64,000 bases of DNA from JAUIIK01 sp963709995 (GTDB taxonomy: Bacteria > Chloroflexota > Chloroflexia > Thermomicrobiales > CFX8), in contig CAVPYN010000008.1 in NCBI GenBank assembly GCA_963709995.1, forward strand, positions 186,001 through 250,000. Direction: 5' to 3'. How positions within the stretch are numbered: the first letter of the stretch is position 1; the number at the start of each line of letters is the position of its first letter. The notes beneath the pieces were generated by a model, which worked only from the letters and a program-made list of their open reading frames with translations, was not told where the DNA came from and did no database searches. Of the stretch, positions 8,329 through 16,648 are shown one piece after another. The translations under genes were made by a program, and so were the position numbers.

Positions 8329-10422
8329 CTAGTTCCAGTTGAGCGCGAAGACCATCAAAAGCGCCACAATGTTGATGATCTTGATCATCGGATTGATCGC
8401 CGGGCCGGCGGTGTCCTTGTAGGGATCACCGACGGTGTCGCCGGTGACCGACGCGGCGTGGGCTTCGCTTCCCTTGCCACCGTGGTGACCATCTTCGATG
8501 TACTTCTTGGCATTGTCCCAGGCCGCGCCGCCAGTCGTCATCGAGATTGCGACGAAGAGTCCGGTCACGATCGATCCGATCAGCATGCCGCCAATCGCCA
8601 CCTGCCCGAGGGTAATTCCGACGATGATCGGCACAACGATCGGGATCAGCGCTGGCACCATCATCTCACGCAATGCGGCCTGGGTGACGATATCGACGGC
8701 CTGACGATAGTCCGGACGTTCGGTCCCAGCGAGGATTCCGGGACGTTCTCGGAACTGCCTGCGGACTTCTACGACGACCTCCCCGCCTGCTTTGCCAACG
8801 GACTCCATCAGCAGCGCGGCAAAGAAGTACGGCAGGGCGCCGCCGATGAATAGTCCGATGATGACTCGGGATCGCTCAAGTCGAACGCTGGGCGGTCTGC
8901 CAGTTCGAGGAAGTAGGAGGCGAAGAGCACGAGCGCTGCCAAACCGGCGGAACCGATCGCGTACGCCTTCGTGACGGCCTTCGTCGTGTTCCCGACGGCG
9001 TCGAGCGGGTCGGTGATATCGCGAACTTCGGATGGCATTTCGGCCATCTCCGCGATGCCGCCAGCGTTGTCTGTGATCGGTCCGAATGCGTCGAGTGCGA
9101 CGATGATTCCGGTCATCGAGAGCATCGCCATCGCGGCCAGGGCGATCCCGTAAAGCCCGGCTCCAGCGACGCTCCCAACCGTCAGATTGAAAGCGAGATA
9201 GATGGCGATGCGAATGATGACGATAGGAATAGCCGTCGACTTCATCGAGATGGCGAGCCCGGAAATGATGTTCGTTGCGTGTCCAGTTTCGGATGCTTCA
9301 GCGATAGTCCTGAACTGGCTCGGAAGCTGGTCGACGTGTAGTACTCGCTGACGGCAATGATGCCGACGGTCACGAATATCCCGACGGTGGATGCGAAGAA
9401 GAGTTTGAGCGTCGGGCTCATTCCGAACTCAAGCCATTTGAACATCTCGATGCTTGAGTTCGTAATCGTGCCGTTGTCGCCCATCATCCAGGCCGTCACC
9501 GGCAGGAACGCGATGACGGCGAGCACTGCCGCAACGACGACTCCACGGTAGAGGGCGTACATGATCGAGCGCCCGCCTTCGGCTTTCACAAAGAGCGTTC
9601 CAATGATCGAAGCGAAGATAGAGACGGCTCCGAGGACGAGAGGATAAACGACGGCTGTTTCAGAATTGAAGCCTGCGATGTCCTCGAAAACGAGGTCGCC
9701 CAGCAACATCGCGGCGATGGCTGTTACGGCGTAGGTCTCGAAGAGGTCAGCGGCCATGCCGGCGCAGTCGCCGACATTGTCGCCGACGTTATCCGCGATG
9801 ACTGCCGGGTTGCGCGGATCATCCTCCGGGAAGCCCGCTTCAACCTTGCCGACAAGGTCAGCGCCGACATCCGCCGCCTTGGTATAGATGCCGCCGCCGA
9901 TACGTGGCGAAAACCGAGATGAGCGAACCACCAAAGGCCAGGCCCGAGTCAGCGCACCAACATCGCGGAAGATGGCGTAGAAGATGGTCACGGAACCGAG
10001 CGCGAGCCCTACGACGAGGAGGCCGGTGACCGTGCCACCTCTGAACGCCGTCTGGAGCGCGGCATTGAGGTTCTTGCGTCCTGCTTCGGCGGTGCGGATG
10101 TTCGCCCGCACCGCGACGCTCATCCCGATGATGCCTGCCGCCGCGGACGCTACCGCGCCCAGCAGGAAGCCCACCGCTGTCTCAATGTCCAGTAGAAGTG
10201 CAAGAAGGACGCAACGACGACTGCCACAATCGCCACGATGCGGTACTGCCGGCGCATATAGGCTTCTGCGCCCTCCTGAATCGCCTGGGCGATATCCTGC
10301 ATTCTTTCGTTGCCTTGCGGCTGTGCGAGCACCGCTCGAACGAGAATCACACCGTATGCGATCGCAGCCGCCGAAGCGATTCCAGCGATTAGTAATCCAA
10401 GGCCAGCGTCACTCACCGTCAA
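8329..10422 (-). CDS. hppA: Membrane-bound proton-translocating pyrophosphatase (K+-independent type), frameshifted
   Basis: An integral membrane pump that couples pyrophosphate hydrolysis to H+ export; corrected length is about 697 residues with roughly 16 membrane segments, normal for the family. Diagnostic motifs include GGGIYTKAADVGADLVGKVE, DDPRNPAVIADNVGDNVGDCAGMAADL, a C-terminal GGAAWDNAKKYIE and GDTVGDPYKDTAGPAINPMIKI. The segment DAVGNTTKAVTKAYAIGSA has Lys where K+-dependent enzymes have Ala, which by known family rules predicts a K+-independent H+-pump. Frame changes near 8808, 9245-9310, 9910 and 10165 split it into four pieces; homology continues through each, so errors are likely. 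It starts at ATG 10422. It is probably monocistronic. Confidence 0.93.
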
Positions 10423-10814
10423 TACCCCCCGGTTGTGCCCGTGGTCGTAAACATGAAACGACGCGATTCCCCTGACGAAAACGGCATGGGGAAACCGCGT
10501 ACAGTCTGGCTATTGTAGTCGCGTCCGGTCTTCGGCTGACAACCACAGCCCGGGAGGTTTCGCTGCGTCAGTGATTCGAAGACGATTTGCTCATTGCTCA
10601 TTTGAACTCTTGTTTCTTCACGCCAGGTGGGTTGAGAGTTCAATTGACAGTGCTGGTCAAAGCCCTCTCATGCGCCGTCGCTGGCGACCGGCCCGGGGGC
10701 GCCTGCAGGCGCGCAAAATCGCGTTCACTAGTTTCGATTGCTGCACCGGTGCCGCTTGACACACTAGAATCGTCCGGGTGTGTTGAATCCTGACCAGGAA
10801 TCATGGGGAGAATG
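10423..10814. other. Divergent intergenic region hppA / PHP phosphatase
   Basis: About 390 bases upstream of two divergent genes. On the minus strand a TACAAT box (10512-10517) with TTGTCA 19 bases upstream could serve hppA. On the plus strand TTGACA (10756-10761) and TAGAAT (10765-10770) occur close to the phosphatase gene but at poor spacing. No RNA gene or ORF with family features was found. Confidence 0.4.
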
Positions 10815-11627
10815 ATGATAATAGCCGACTACCATGTTCACACTTCTTTTTCGATCGACTGTGACGTTCCGATGACTGACCAATGTGAAGCTGCAATCGC
10901 GGCCGGGGTTTCGGAAATTGCGTTCACAGAGCACGTCGATCATGATGAATGTGACGCGGATTCCAAGGAGCAGTATGACTACGAGGCGTATGGCTCCGAA
11001 GTCGAACGGTGTCGAGAGCTGTACCGCGGTCAGCTGCAAATTCTGCGTGCTGCCGAGATCGACTGGAATCGCTCGATCGCTGATGACGTCATGGCATTCG
11101 TCGATCGCACCAGTTTCGATTTCATCATCGGATCAGTGCACAACCTCGATCACAAGTACGTAGGCTTTTCGGCTCCGGATGACTTCGGGGGCGCTGCGGC
11201 TATGTACGAGCGCTATTACGATGAAATGCTTTCGCTCGTACAGGCAGGTTTCCCGTCGGTTGTTGGACATCTGGACCTGCCCAGGCGCTATCACGACGTT
11301 TCCCCGCTGGACGTCGATCGCGATCATTTCGAGGCGCGTTTGCGTGAGATATTCAGAGTCGCGGCTGCAAACGGCGTTGGGTTCGAGATCAACACCTCCG
11401 GACTTGTTCGTGGGAAAGGCTATTCATTCCCCGAACCGGAAGTGCTGGCGTGGTTTGTGGAAGAAGGCGGAGAGGTTGTGACGGTTGGCTCGGATTCCCA
11501 CCGCCCGGAGCAGGTTGGCGGTTACATTGCCGCAACCTATGACAGACTCGCGGACCTCGGCGTCGACTGGAGAACGTCGTTTGTTGGCGGTGAACTGCGA
11601 CAGGTCTCGCTGTCCAGCCGCGCGTAG
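10815..11627 (+). CDS. hisK: PHP-domain histidinol-phosphatase
   Basis: A 270-residue PHP-superfamily metallophosphatase. Metal-binding motifs are visible: DYHVHTSFSID at the N-terminus, FTEHVDHD near residue 38, EIDWN (AAEIDWN) near 80, GSVHNLD near 105, VGHLDLPRR near 150 and GSDSHRPEQVGGY near the C-terminus. This pattern fits HisK/HisJ-type histidinol-phosphatases that make histidinol in histidine synthesis. No other his genes are nearby, so a different phosphoester substrate is possible. Three in-frame ATGs compete (10803, 10812, 10815); 10815 gives the best spacing from GGGGAG (10805-10810). Confidence 0.8.
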   Translation: MIIADYHVHTSFSIDCDVPMTDQCEAAIAAGVSEIAFTEHVDHDECDADSKEQYDYEAYGSEVERCRELYRGQLQILRAAEIDWNRSIADDVMAFVDRTSFDFIIGSVHNLDHKYVGFSAPDDFGGAAAMYERYYDEMLSLVQAGFPSVVGHLDLPRRYHDVSPLDVDRDHFEARLREIFRVAAANGVGFEINTSGLVRGKGYSFPEPEVLAWFVEEGGEVVTVGSDSHRPEQVGGYIAATYDRLADLGVDWRTSFVGGELRQVSLSSRA

Positions 11628-11633
11628 CTTCGC

Positions 11634-12401
11634 CTAGATCGAAAGCCGTCGAAACAGGGATCGAGGCAACAGGCGGAGAACGGCCATCACAAATCGCAAC
11701 TGTCGAGGAACCCATATCACGTTCTTGTTTGAACGTAGCCCGTCGATGATCGCCGACGCGACCTCCTCTGGTGTCGATGCCAGCGGCGGGGTCTTGATGC
11801 CGCGCGTCATCTTGGTTGTGGAAAATCCCGGTCGAACGATGAGGACGCTGACGCCGCTTCCTTCCAGGGCATAGGAGAGCCCCTGGGCAAACCAGTCCAG
11901 GCCCGCTTTCGATGCGCCATAGATGAAGTTCGACTTTCGAGGGCGTTCTGCGGCGACGGACGAAAGCACGACAATCGTCCCGTGTCCCTGGGCCTTGAGA
12001 CACCGCGCAACCGGAGTCAGGACGGACACCGCCCCGGTGAAGTTCGCCTGGATGACGTCGATCGCCTTGCTTCCCTCCGCTTCGCCTTGCTGCTGATCGC
12101 CCAGCACGCCAAACGCAAGCAGAACCAGATCGATGTCTCTATGCGCCTCGAACACTTCGTCCACGAATCGATCATGGGAGTCGAAGTCCAGGGCATCGAA
12201 TTCGAGACAGATGGTCTCGACGCCGGAATCGCGATTGAGCTGAGTTGCCCGTGACTCCAAACGATGGCGATCGCGCCCGGCTAACAAGACCTTGCGGGTT
12301 CGTTGTTTGACAAGTTGGCGACAGGTGTGAAACCCGATGTCCGAGTCGCCGCCGAGAACCAGCACGCTTTGAACGTTTCCAAGCGCGTCTTTCACAGTCA
12401 C
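11634..12401 (-). CDS. dprE2: Short-chain dehydrogenase, DprE2-like (decaprenylphosphoryl-2-keto-pentose reductase)
   Basis: A 255-residue Rossmann-fold SDR. The nucleotide-binding turn reads VLVLGGDSDIG near residue 15, the catalytic Ser is in VVLSSVAAERPRKSN, and YGASKAGLDWF carries the Tyr-x-x-x-Lys pair. Its ATG (12401) lies 9 bases after the stop of a DprE1 homologue, reproducing the mycobacterial dprE1-dprE2 pair. There DprE2 reduces the keto intermediate made by DprE1 to give a decaprenyl-phosphoryl arabinose donor. The function is assigned by this pairing; the sequence alone would support only a general SDR. It converges on the PHP phosphatase gene with a gap of 6 bases. Confidence 0.78.
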   Translation of the reverse strand: MTVKDALGNVQSVLVLGGDSDIGFHTCRQLVKQRTRKVLLAGRDRHRLESRATQLNRDSGVETICLEFDALDFDSHDRFVDEVFEAHRDIDLVLLAFGVLGDQQQGEAEGSKAIDVIQANFTGAVSVLTPVARCLKAQGHGTIVVLSSVAAERPRKSNFIYGASKAGLDWFAQGLSYALEGSGVSVLIVRPGFSTTKMTRGIKTPPLASTPEEVASAIIDGLRSNKNVIWVPRQLRFVMAVLRLLPRSLFRRLSI

Positions 12402-12410
12402 ATCCTCTGG

Positions 12411-13811
12411 CTAATCTCCCCGGAGGTGCAGCCTCCGCGAAAGATCGGAATTCAGTTTTCGGCCCGGATCGTACCGGCCGGCAATCTGTCTCCACTCCGG
12501 CAGTTCCGGATACATGGCCGACAGGAGTTCGGGACGCATTCGCGAGTCTTTCGCCAGATAGAGGCGGCCACCCGCTGCGACGACATCCTCGTCTACGCGA
12601 TCGAGGAAGGTGCCCAGCCCCGGCCAGGCAGCCGGTATGTCAACCGCAAGCGTCCAGCCATGGAGGGGAAAGGACAGCAGGCCACGAGCCGGCCCCATGC
12701 GCTTGAGGACCACGAGCGGCGTCGGAACTTTGTGCTTGGCGAGACGCTCGATGATCCTGCGGAGCGTCCGTTCATTTCCTTCGGGAATGACGCACTGGTG
12801 CTGGACAAGGCCGTCCGAACCGTACAGATGATTCGCGCCGCCAACGATGTCGAGCTGGTGGAAGAACGCGGACAACTGCTGCGGTCGTTGGCGTTCGTTC
12901 TCCGGGTGTCGCAAATACCAGAATCGATTGAACAGGCTGGTGGACCGGCGACCGACCAAGCTCGCTGGCAGAATTCGCGGAAGTGCGAGAATCTGATCCT
13001 TCGGTGGTTGAAGATGAGGGGTCTTCAAGCCTGCGGGATCTGTTTCCGTAGCCCGCGCATGATTCGCACGATAGAGGACGCCACGTCCCAATCTGGAGCC
13101 ACTGGCGAAGGTGTCGACCCAGGCCACCGAGTATTGAAAGGCGTCGTCCTCGTCCACCATCGCTGACATCAGCGTTTCCAAATCCGGCGCCCGTCTCGTG
13201 TCCACCAGCACTTCGGAAGTTTCGATAGGGATCATCCGGAGGACCGCGGAGACGATGAATCCAGTAAGGCCCATGCCGCCGATCGTGGCGTTGAACAGAT
13301 CAGCATGATTGGCGGGCGATGCTACGAGATCGTGCCCTTCCGGAGTGATGATCCGCATACTCACCACATGCTGGCCAAAGGTGCCATCGCGATGATGGTT
13401 CTTTCCGTGGATGTCCGAAGCGATCGCGCCACCGACGGTGACATACCGGGTTCCTGGCGTTACCGGAACGAAGAGGCCCAGAGGAACCAGGAGCTTCAAG
13501 AGCTGGTGAAGGCTGATTCCGGCGCTGGTCTCCACAGTGGCGTTGCCAAGGTCAATGTCGATGATCCGATTTATCGCGGTCATGTCTATGACGGTTCCGC
13601 CAGCGTTCTGGGCGGGATCACCATAGCTGCGCCCGAGTCCTCGCGCCACGAATCCCCTCGGGGTTGGCGTGGCCAGGATCGATGCCAATTGCTCGCGGTC
13701 CGCGGGTCGGAATACGGTTGCTCGTGTCGGGGCGGTGTTTCCCCAGCCGGTCAGGAGCATTTCACGATGTTGGGCTGGAAGCGTGGTCGACATTTGTGCA
13801 GATCGCTCCAT
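12411..13811 (-). CDS. dprE1: FAD-linked oxidase, DprE1-like (decaprenylphosphoryl-beta-D-ribose 2'-oxidase)
   Basis: A 466-residue flavoprotein of the VAO/PCMH family. FAD-binding residues sit in ARGLGRSYGDPAQNAGG, then PVTPGTRYVTVGGAIASDIH and GKNHHRDGTFG, and IGGMGLTGFI. The C-terminal half has LSFPLHGWTLAVDIP and GGRLYLAKDSRM, whose Lys matches the catalytic Lys418 of the mycobacterial enzyme. The position equal to mycobacterial Cys387, target of benzothiazinones, is Ala here (TLAVDIP against NICVDFP, from memory). The frame extends to 13916 through tRNA-Phe, so the start was moved to ATG 13811, preceded by GAGGG with 7-8 base spacing. It oxidises the 2'-OH of polyprenylphosphoryl ribose on the first step to arabinose; whether this organism makes arabinan is unknown. 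Confidence 0.87.
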   Translation of the reverse strand: MERSAQMSTTLPAQHREMLLTGWGNTAPTRATVFRPADREQLASILATPTPRGFVARGLGRSYGDPAQNAGGTVIDMTAINRIIDIDLGNATVETSAGISLHQLLKLLVPLGLFVPVTPGTRYVTVGGAIASDIHGKNHHRDGTFGQHVVSMRIITPEGHDLVASPANHADLFNATIGGMGLTGFIVSAVLRMIPIETSEVLVDTRRAPDLETLMSAMVDEDDAFQYSVAWVDTFASGSRLGRGVLYRANHARATETDPAGLKTPHLQPPKDQILALPRILPASLVGRRSTSLFNRFWYLRHPENERQRPQQLSAFFHQLDIVGGANHLYGSDGLVQHQCVIPEGNERTLRRIIERLAKHKVPTPLVVLKRMGPARGLLSFPLHGWTLAVDIPAAWPGLGTFLDRVDEDVVAAGGRLYLAKDSRMRPELLSAMYPELPEWRQIAGRYDPGRKLNSDLSRRLHLRGD

Positions 13812-13823
13812 CGAATGCCCTCG

Positions 13824-13855
13824 TTGAAATGAAAGAAACCCCGCCGGTGCGGGGT
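13824..13855 (-). terminator. Intrinsic terminator of the three-tRNA operon
   Basis: ACCCCGC (13838-13844) pairs with GCGGGGT (13849-13855) over a four-base loop; on the minus strand it is followed by the T-rich run TTCTTTCATTTC. It lies 28 bases after tRNA-Phe and just upstream of the dprE1 start. Confidence 0.75.
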
Positions 13856-13883
13856 GTCGAAAAAGCTCGGGTATGTTGCAGGG

Positions 13884-13956
13884 TGCCGAGGGGCGGAATC
13901 GAACCGCCGACACCACGATTTTCAGTCGTGTGCTCTACCTACTGAGCTACCTCGGC
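13884..13956 (-). tRNA. tRNA-Phe(GAA)
   Basis: Minus-strand cloverleaf with acceptor GCCGAGG/CCTCGGC and discriminator A, D-arm GCTCAGTAGGTAGAGC, anticodon GAA in the loop of ACGACTGAAAATCGT, and T-arm GGCGGTTCGATTCCGCC. Last gene of a three-tRNA operon. Confidence 0.96.
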
Positions 13957-13991
13957 TCGCTGGCCCCAGCACGCCGACCGATTGTATCAGG

Positions 13992-14064
13992 TGGGCGATA
14001 GAGGACTCGAACCTCTGACATCCACGGTGTAAACGTGGCACTCTACCAGCTGAGTTAATCGCCC
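13992..14064 (-). tRNA. tRNA-Val(UAC)
   Basis: Minus-strand cloverleaf with acceptor GGGCGAT/ATCGCCC, discriminator A, anticodon UAC within CCACGTTTACACCGTGG, and T-arm CAGAGGTTCGAGTCCTCT. Middle gene of the operon. Confidence 0.96.
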
Positions 14065-14089
14065 TTAGGTCATTCCGACGAGGCGATGG

Positions 14090-14174
14090 TGCCCAGGAAA
14101 GGATTTGAACCTTCACGCCCTATTCGGGCACTAGCCCCTCAAGCTAGCGCGTCTGCCTGTTCCGCCACCTGGGC
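14090..14174 (-). tRNA. tRNA-Leu(GAG)
   Basis: Minus-strand class II tRNA with acceptor GCCCAGG/CCTGGGC, discriminator A, anticodon GAG in the loop between CTAGC and GCTAG, a long variable arm (GTGCCCGAATAGGGCGT) and T-arm GGTTCAAATCC. First gene of the operon. Confidence 0.96.
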
Positions 14175-14201
14175 AGGCGACTCCGGAGTGGAGCACGTGC
14201 G

Positions 14202-14231
14202 AGTATAGGCAGTGGCAACCGCGGCTGTCAA
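14202..14231 (-). promoter_or_regulatory. Sigma-70-type promoter of the Leu-Val-Phe tRNA operon
   Basis: On the minus strand a consensus -35 box TTGACA (14226-14231) and a -10 box TATACT (14202-14207) are 18 bases apart, about 28 bases upstream of tRNA-Leu(GAG). A TGTCA/TGACA inverted repeat overlaps the -35 region. Confidence 0.8.
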
Positions 14232-14365
14232 GCTGACAGTCACCTTGAAAAAGGGGTGTCGCAGGCCGTGGAGAGGCGCGTTCGTGCTAACATCCGAAGC
14301 GTTTTTCGACGAAGCATTGGACGGTTGAATCTGATGGATAGAAGCTTGATCGGGAGGATGCGCGA

Positions 14366-15299
14366 ATGAGATCGAAGATCACGGTGGTCGGCGCGGGAAA
14401 TGTCGGCAGTGTTGTTGCCAATGAAGTTGCGCTCGGCGGGTACGCGGACGTGGTGGTCGTTGATATCGTCGAGGGAATGCCTCAAGGCAAAGCGCTTGAC
14501 ATGATGCAGGCCGGTCCCATCGACGGCTACGATTCCCTTGTTTCTGGCGCAAACACATACGACGACACGGCTGGGTCGGATGTCGTCGTCATAACCAGCG
14601 GGGTAGCGCGCAGACCGGGGATGAGCCGGGACGACCTCCTCAAGACAAACATGGGAATTGTCCGGCAAGTGACAGAGTCCGTTGTCGCCGCGTCACCCGA
14701 TGCGGTGTTGATTATCGTCGCCAATCCACTGGATGCCATGTGCCATGTTGCTTACGACGCGGCCGGTCTTCCAAAAGAAAAGGTCATCGGTATGGCCGGC
14801 GTTCTTGATTCCGCAAGGTTCAGGACGTTCGTCGCGATGGAGTTGGGCGTGTCGCCATCGGATGTCCAGGCGCTGGTGCTTGGTGGTCATGGCGACACGA
14901 TGGTGCCGCTCCCCCGCTACACAACCGTGGGCGGCATGCCGATTACCGAACTGATGTCTGAGGACCGCATAACTGCCATCAGCGAGCGCACGGCAAACGG
15001 CGGGGCCGAGATCGTCTCTTTGCTCAAGACCGGTTCCGCGTATTATGCACCCGGCGCAGCCGCTGCTCAGATGGCTGAAGCGATCGTTCACGACCGGAAT
15101 CGGGTGATCCCGGCGAGTGTGCTCGCTCGAGGGTGAGTACGGGATTGACGGTCTCTTCGTCGGCGTCCCGATCAAGCTGGGCGCAGGCGGTATCAAGAAG
15201 ATCTATGAACTGGAATTGAGCGAATCGGAACAGGCAATGCTCAACCATTCGGGGGATGCAGTGCGGGGCCTGGTTGAAGCTATGGAGGCGCTGAAGTAG
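14366..15299 (+). CDS. mdh: Malate dehydrogenase, one frameshift near the C-terminus
   Basis: NAD-dependent malate dehydrogenase of the LDH-like type, corrected length about 310 residues. The NAD-binding turn VVGAGNVGSVVANEVAL lies at the N-terminus, with VVVVDIVEGMPQGKALDM following. Substrate-binding segments are GVARRPGMSRDDLL (mobile loop Arg pair), VANPLDAMCHVAYDAAG, GVLDSARFRTFVAMELG and the catalytic His in VLGGHGDTMVPL. One extra base near 15124-15128 breaks the frame within PASVLLEGEYG; the C-terminal part GVPIKLGAGGIKKIYEL continues in another frame to 15299. It interconverts malate and oxaloacetate in the TCA cycle. It starts at ATG 14366 after the GGGAGG at 14351-14356. It runs upstream of moeA but without obvious functional link. 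Confidence 0.93.
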
Positions 15300-15319
15300 C
15301 TCCTGGCAGTGATGGTGCG

Positions 15320-16648
15320 ATGAAACGCAGGGATTGGGAAGATCCCCAGTCGATGTTGAGCGTCGACGATGCATTTCGTCGCGTAATCAGCCGCTTTGCG
15401 CCGCTTGATCAAGTTTCGATTCCATTGCTGGAAGCTCTGGGCCTTACCGTCGCTTCCGACGTGCAGGCGACGGTGGACGTCCCACCCTTTCGCAACTCCG
15501 CGATGGATGGTTATGCCATTCACGCGGCTGACACCGAAGGTGCGACTGACCAGACTCCGGTGAGCCTTGATGTCGTGGCAACTATCGCTGCTGGCGACAA
15601 TCCAAGTTTCGAACTTCGGCGCGGAAGCGCGGCGCGCATAATGACCGGCGGCATGTTGCCATCCGGCGCGGATTCCGTGGTTCGATTCGAAGAAATCAGT
15701 CAAGATGATGGCCGCGACGCATCGGCTGCTTCCAGATTCGTGCAGGTCCAACGGGAGGTCGCTCCGAACGAGAACGTCCGCGAACCAGGCGAGGACTTTC
15801 GGGCCGCGTCGCTGGCGATCACAGCCGGAACGGTGCTCGGTCCTCCCGAAATCGGCATCCTGGCCTCCTTGAACATCCCGATGGTGCCGGTTCACCGGCG
15901 GCCAGTCGTCGCGATCCTTTCGACCGGCGATGAGGTGCAGGATCTTGGCGACGTGGACCGTCCGGGCAAGATTCGCGACGCGAATTCCTACGCTCTCGCG
16001 GCGATGGTTATGGCTCTGGGCGCCGTTCCAAAGCGTCTCGGAATTGCTCGCGACAGAGCCGATGATCTGCGGCGCCTCCTGGCAGCATCGGCGGACTATG
16101 ACTTGATCGTCACTTCAGGCGGTGTCTCGCACGGCGATTTCGATCTGGTGAAGGATGTGCTGCGCGCGGATGGTCTCGTAGATCTCTGGACGGTGCGGAT
16201 GAAGCCGGGTAAACCACTTGCGTTCGGTCGGATCGGCCAGACACCCCTGTTGGGACTGCCTGGCAATCCTGCCGCTGCGTTGGTGTCATTCGAGCAGTTT
16301 GGCCGTCCGGCGATACTGAAGATGCTTGGGCGCACGATGCTTACCCTACCGGAAATCCAGGCACGGTTAGCCGTGCCGCTTATCAATCGTGGGGGGCGAC
16401 GACACTTTGAACGCGGAGTCTTGACCGTTCAGGACGGACAATATGTGGTTTCCAACGCCGGAAAACCGGGTTCCGCCATGCTCAGCGCGATGGCTGCGTC
16501 GAATTGCTACATCGTCGTACCCGAGGATCGGACGCGGCTCGATGAAGGTGAGATCGTCACGGTGCAGCTTCGCGATCAACCAGGGCGCTTCGCCGGGCAG
16601 TTTGCGCCAGGCGCTTTAATCCCCGGTACTTCGAAAGGCGAGTCATGA
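15320..16648 (+). CDS. moeA: Molybdopterin molybdenumtransferase MoeA
   Basis: A 442-residue MoeA, which inserts molybdate into adenylylated molybdopterin. Motifs in order: PPFRNSAMDGYAI (domain I), RIMTGGMLPSGADSVV, ILSTGDEVQDLG (domain III), IRDANSYALAAMV, DLIVTSGGVSHGDFD, MKPGKPLAFGRI and GLPGNPAAALVSFE, then the C-terminal beta-barrel with GEIVTVQL. The length is slightly above the usual ~400-410. It overlaps the aroK-aroB gene by 4 bases (ATGA), so the two are translationally coupled. MobA, a later step in the same pathway, is encoded at 24.7 kb. Confidence 0.95.
   Translation: MKRRDWEDPQSMLSVDDAFRRVISRFAPLDQVSIPLLEALGLTVASDVQATVDVPPFRNSAMDGYAIHAADTEGATDQTPVSLDVVATIAAGDNPSFELRRGSAARIMTGGMLPSGADSVVRFEEISQDDGRDASAASRFVQVQREVAPNENVREPGEDFRAASLAITAGTVLGPPEIGILASLNIPMVPVHRRPVVAILSTGDEVQDLGDVDRPGKIRDANSYALAAMVMALGAVPKRLGIARDRADDLRRLLAASADYDLIVTSGGVSHGDFDLVKDVLRADGLVDLWTVRMKPGKPLAFGRIGQTPLLGLPGNPAAALVSFEQFGRPAILKMLGRTMLTLPEIQARLAVPLINRGGRRHFERGVLTVQDGQYVVSNAGKPGSAMLSAMAASNCYIVVPEDRTRLDEGEIVTVQLRDQPGRFAGQFAPGALIPGTSKGES

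Noticed and set aside
10571..10793. Two overlapping short plus-strand open frames in the hppA upstream region
   Set aside because: No family features, poor starts, and located in an expected promoter region.
12303..13166. 287-residue open frame on the plus strand
   Set aside because: It is antisense to dprE1, which has strong family motifs; the frame has no recognisable domain.
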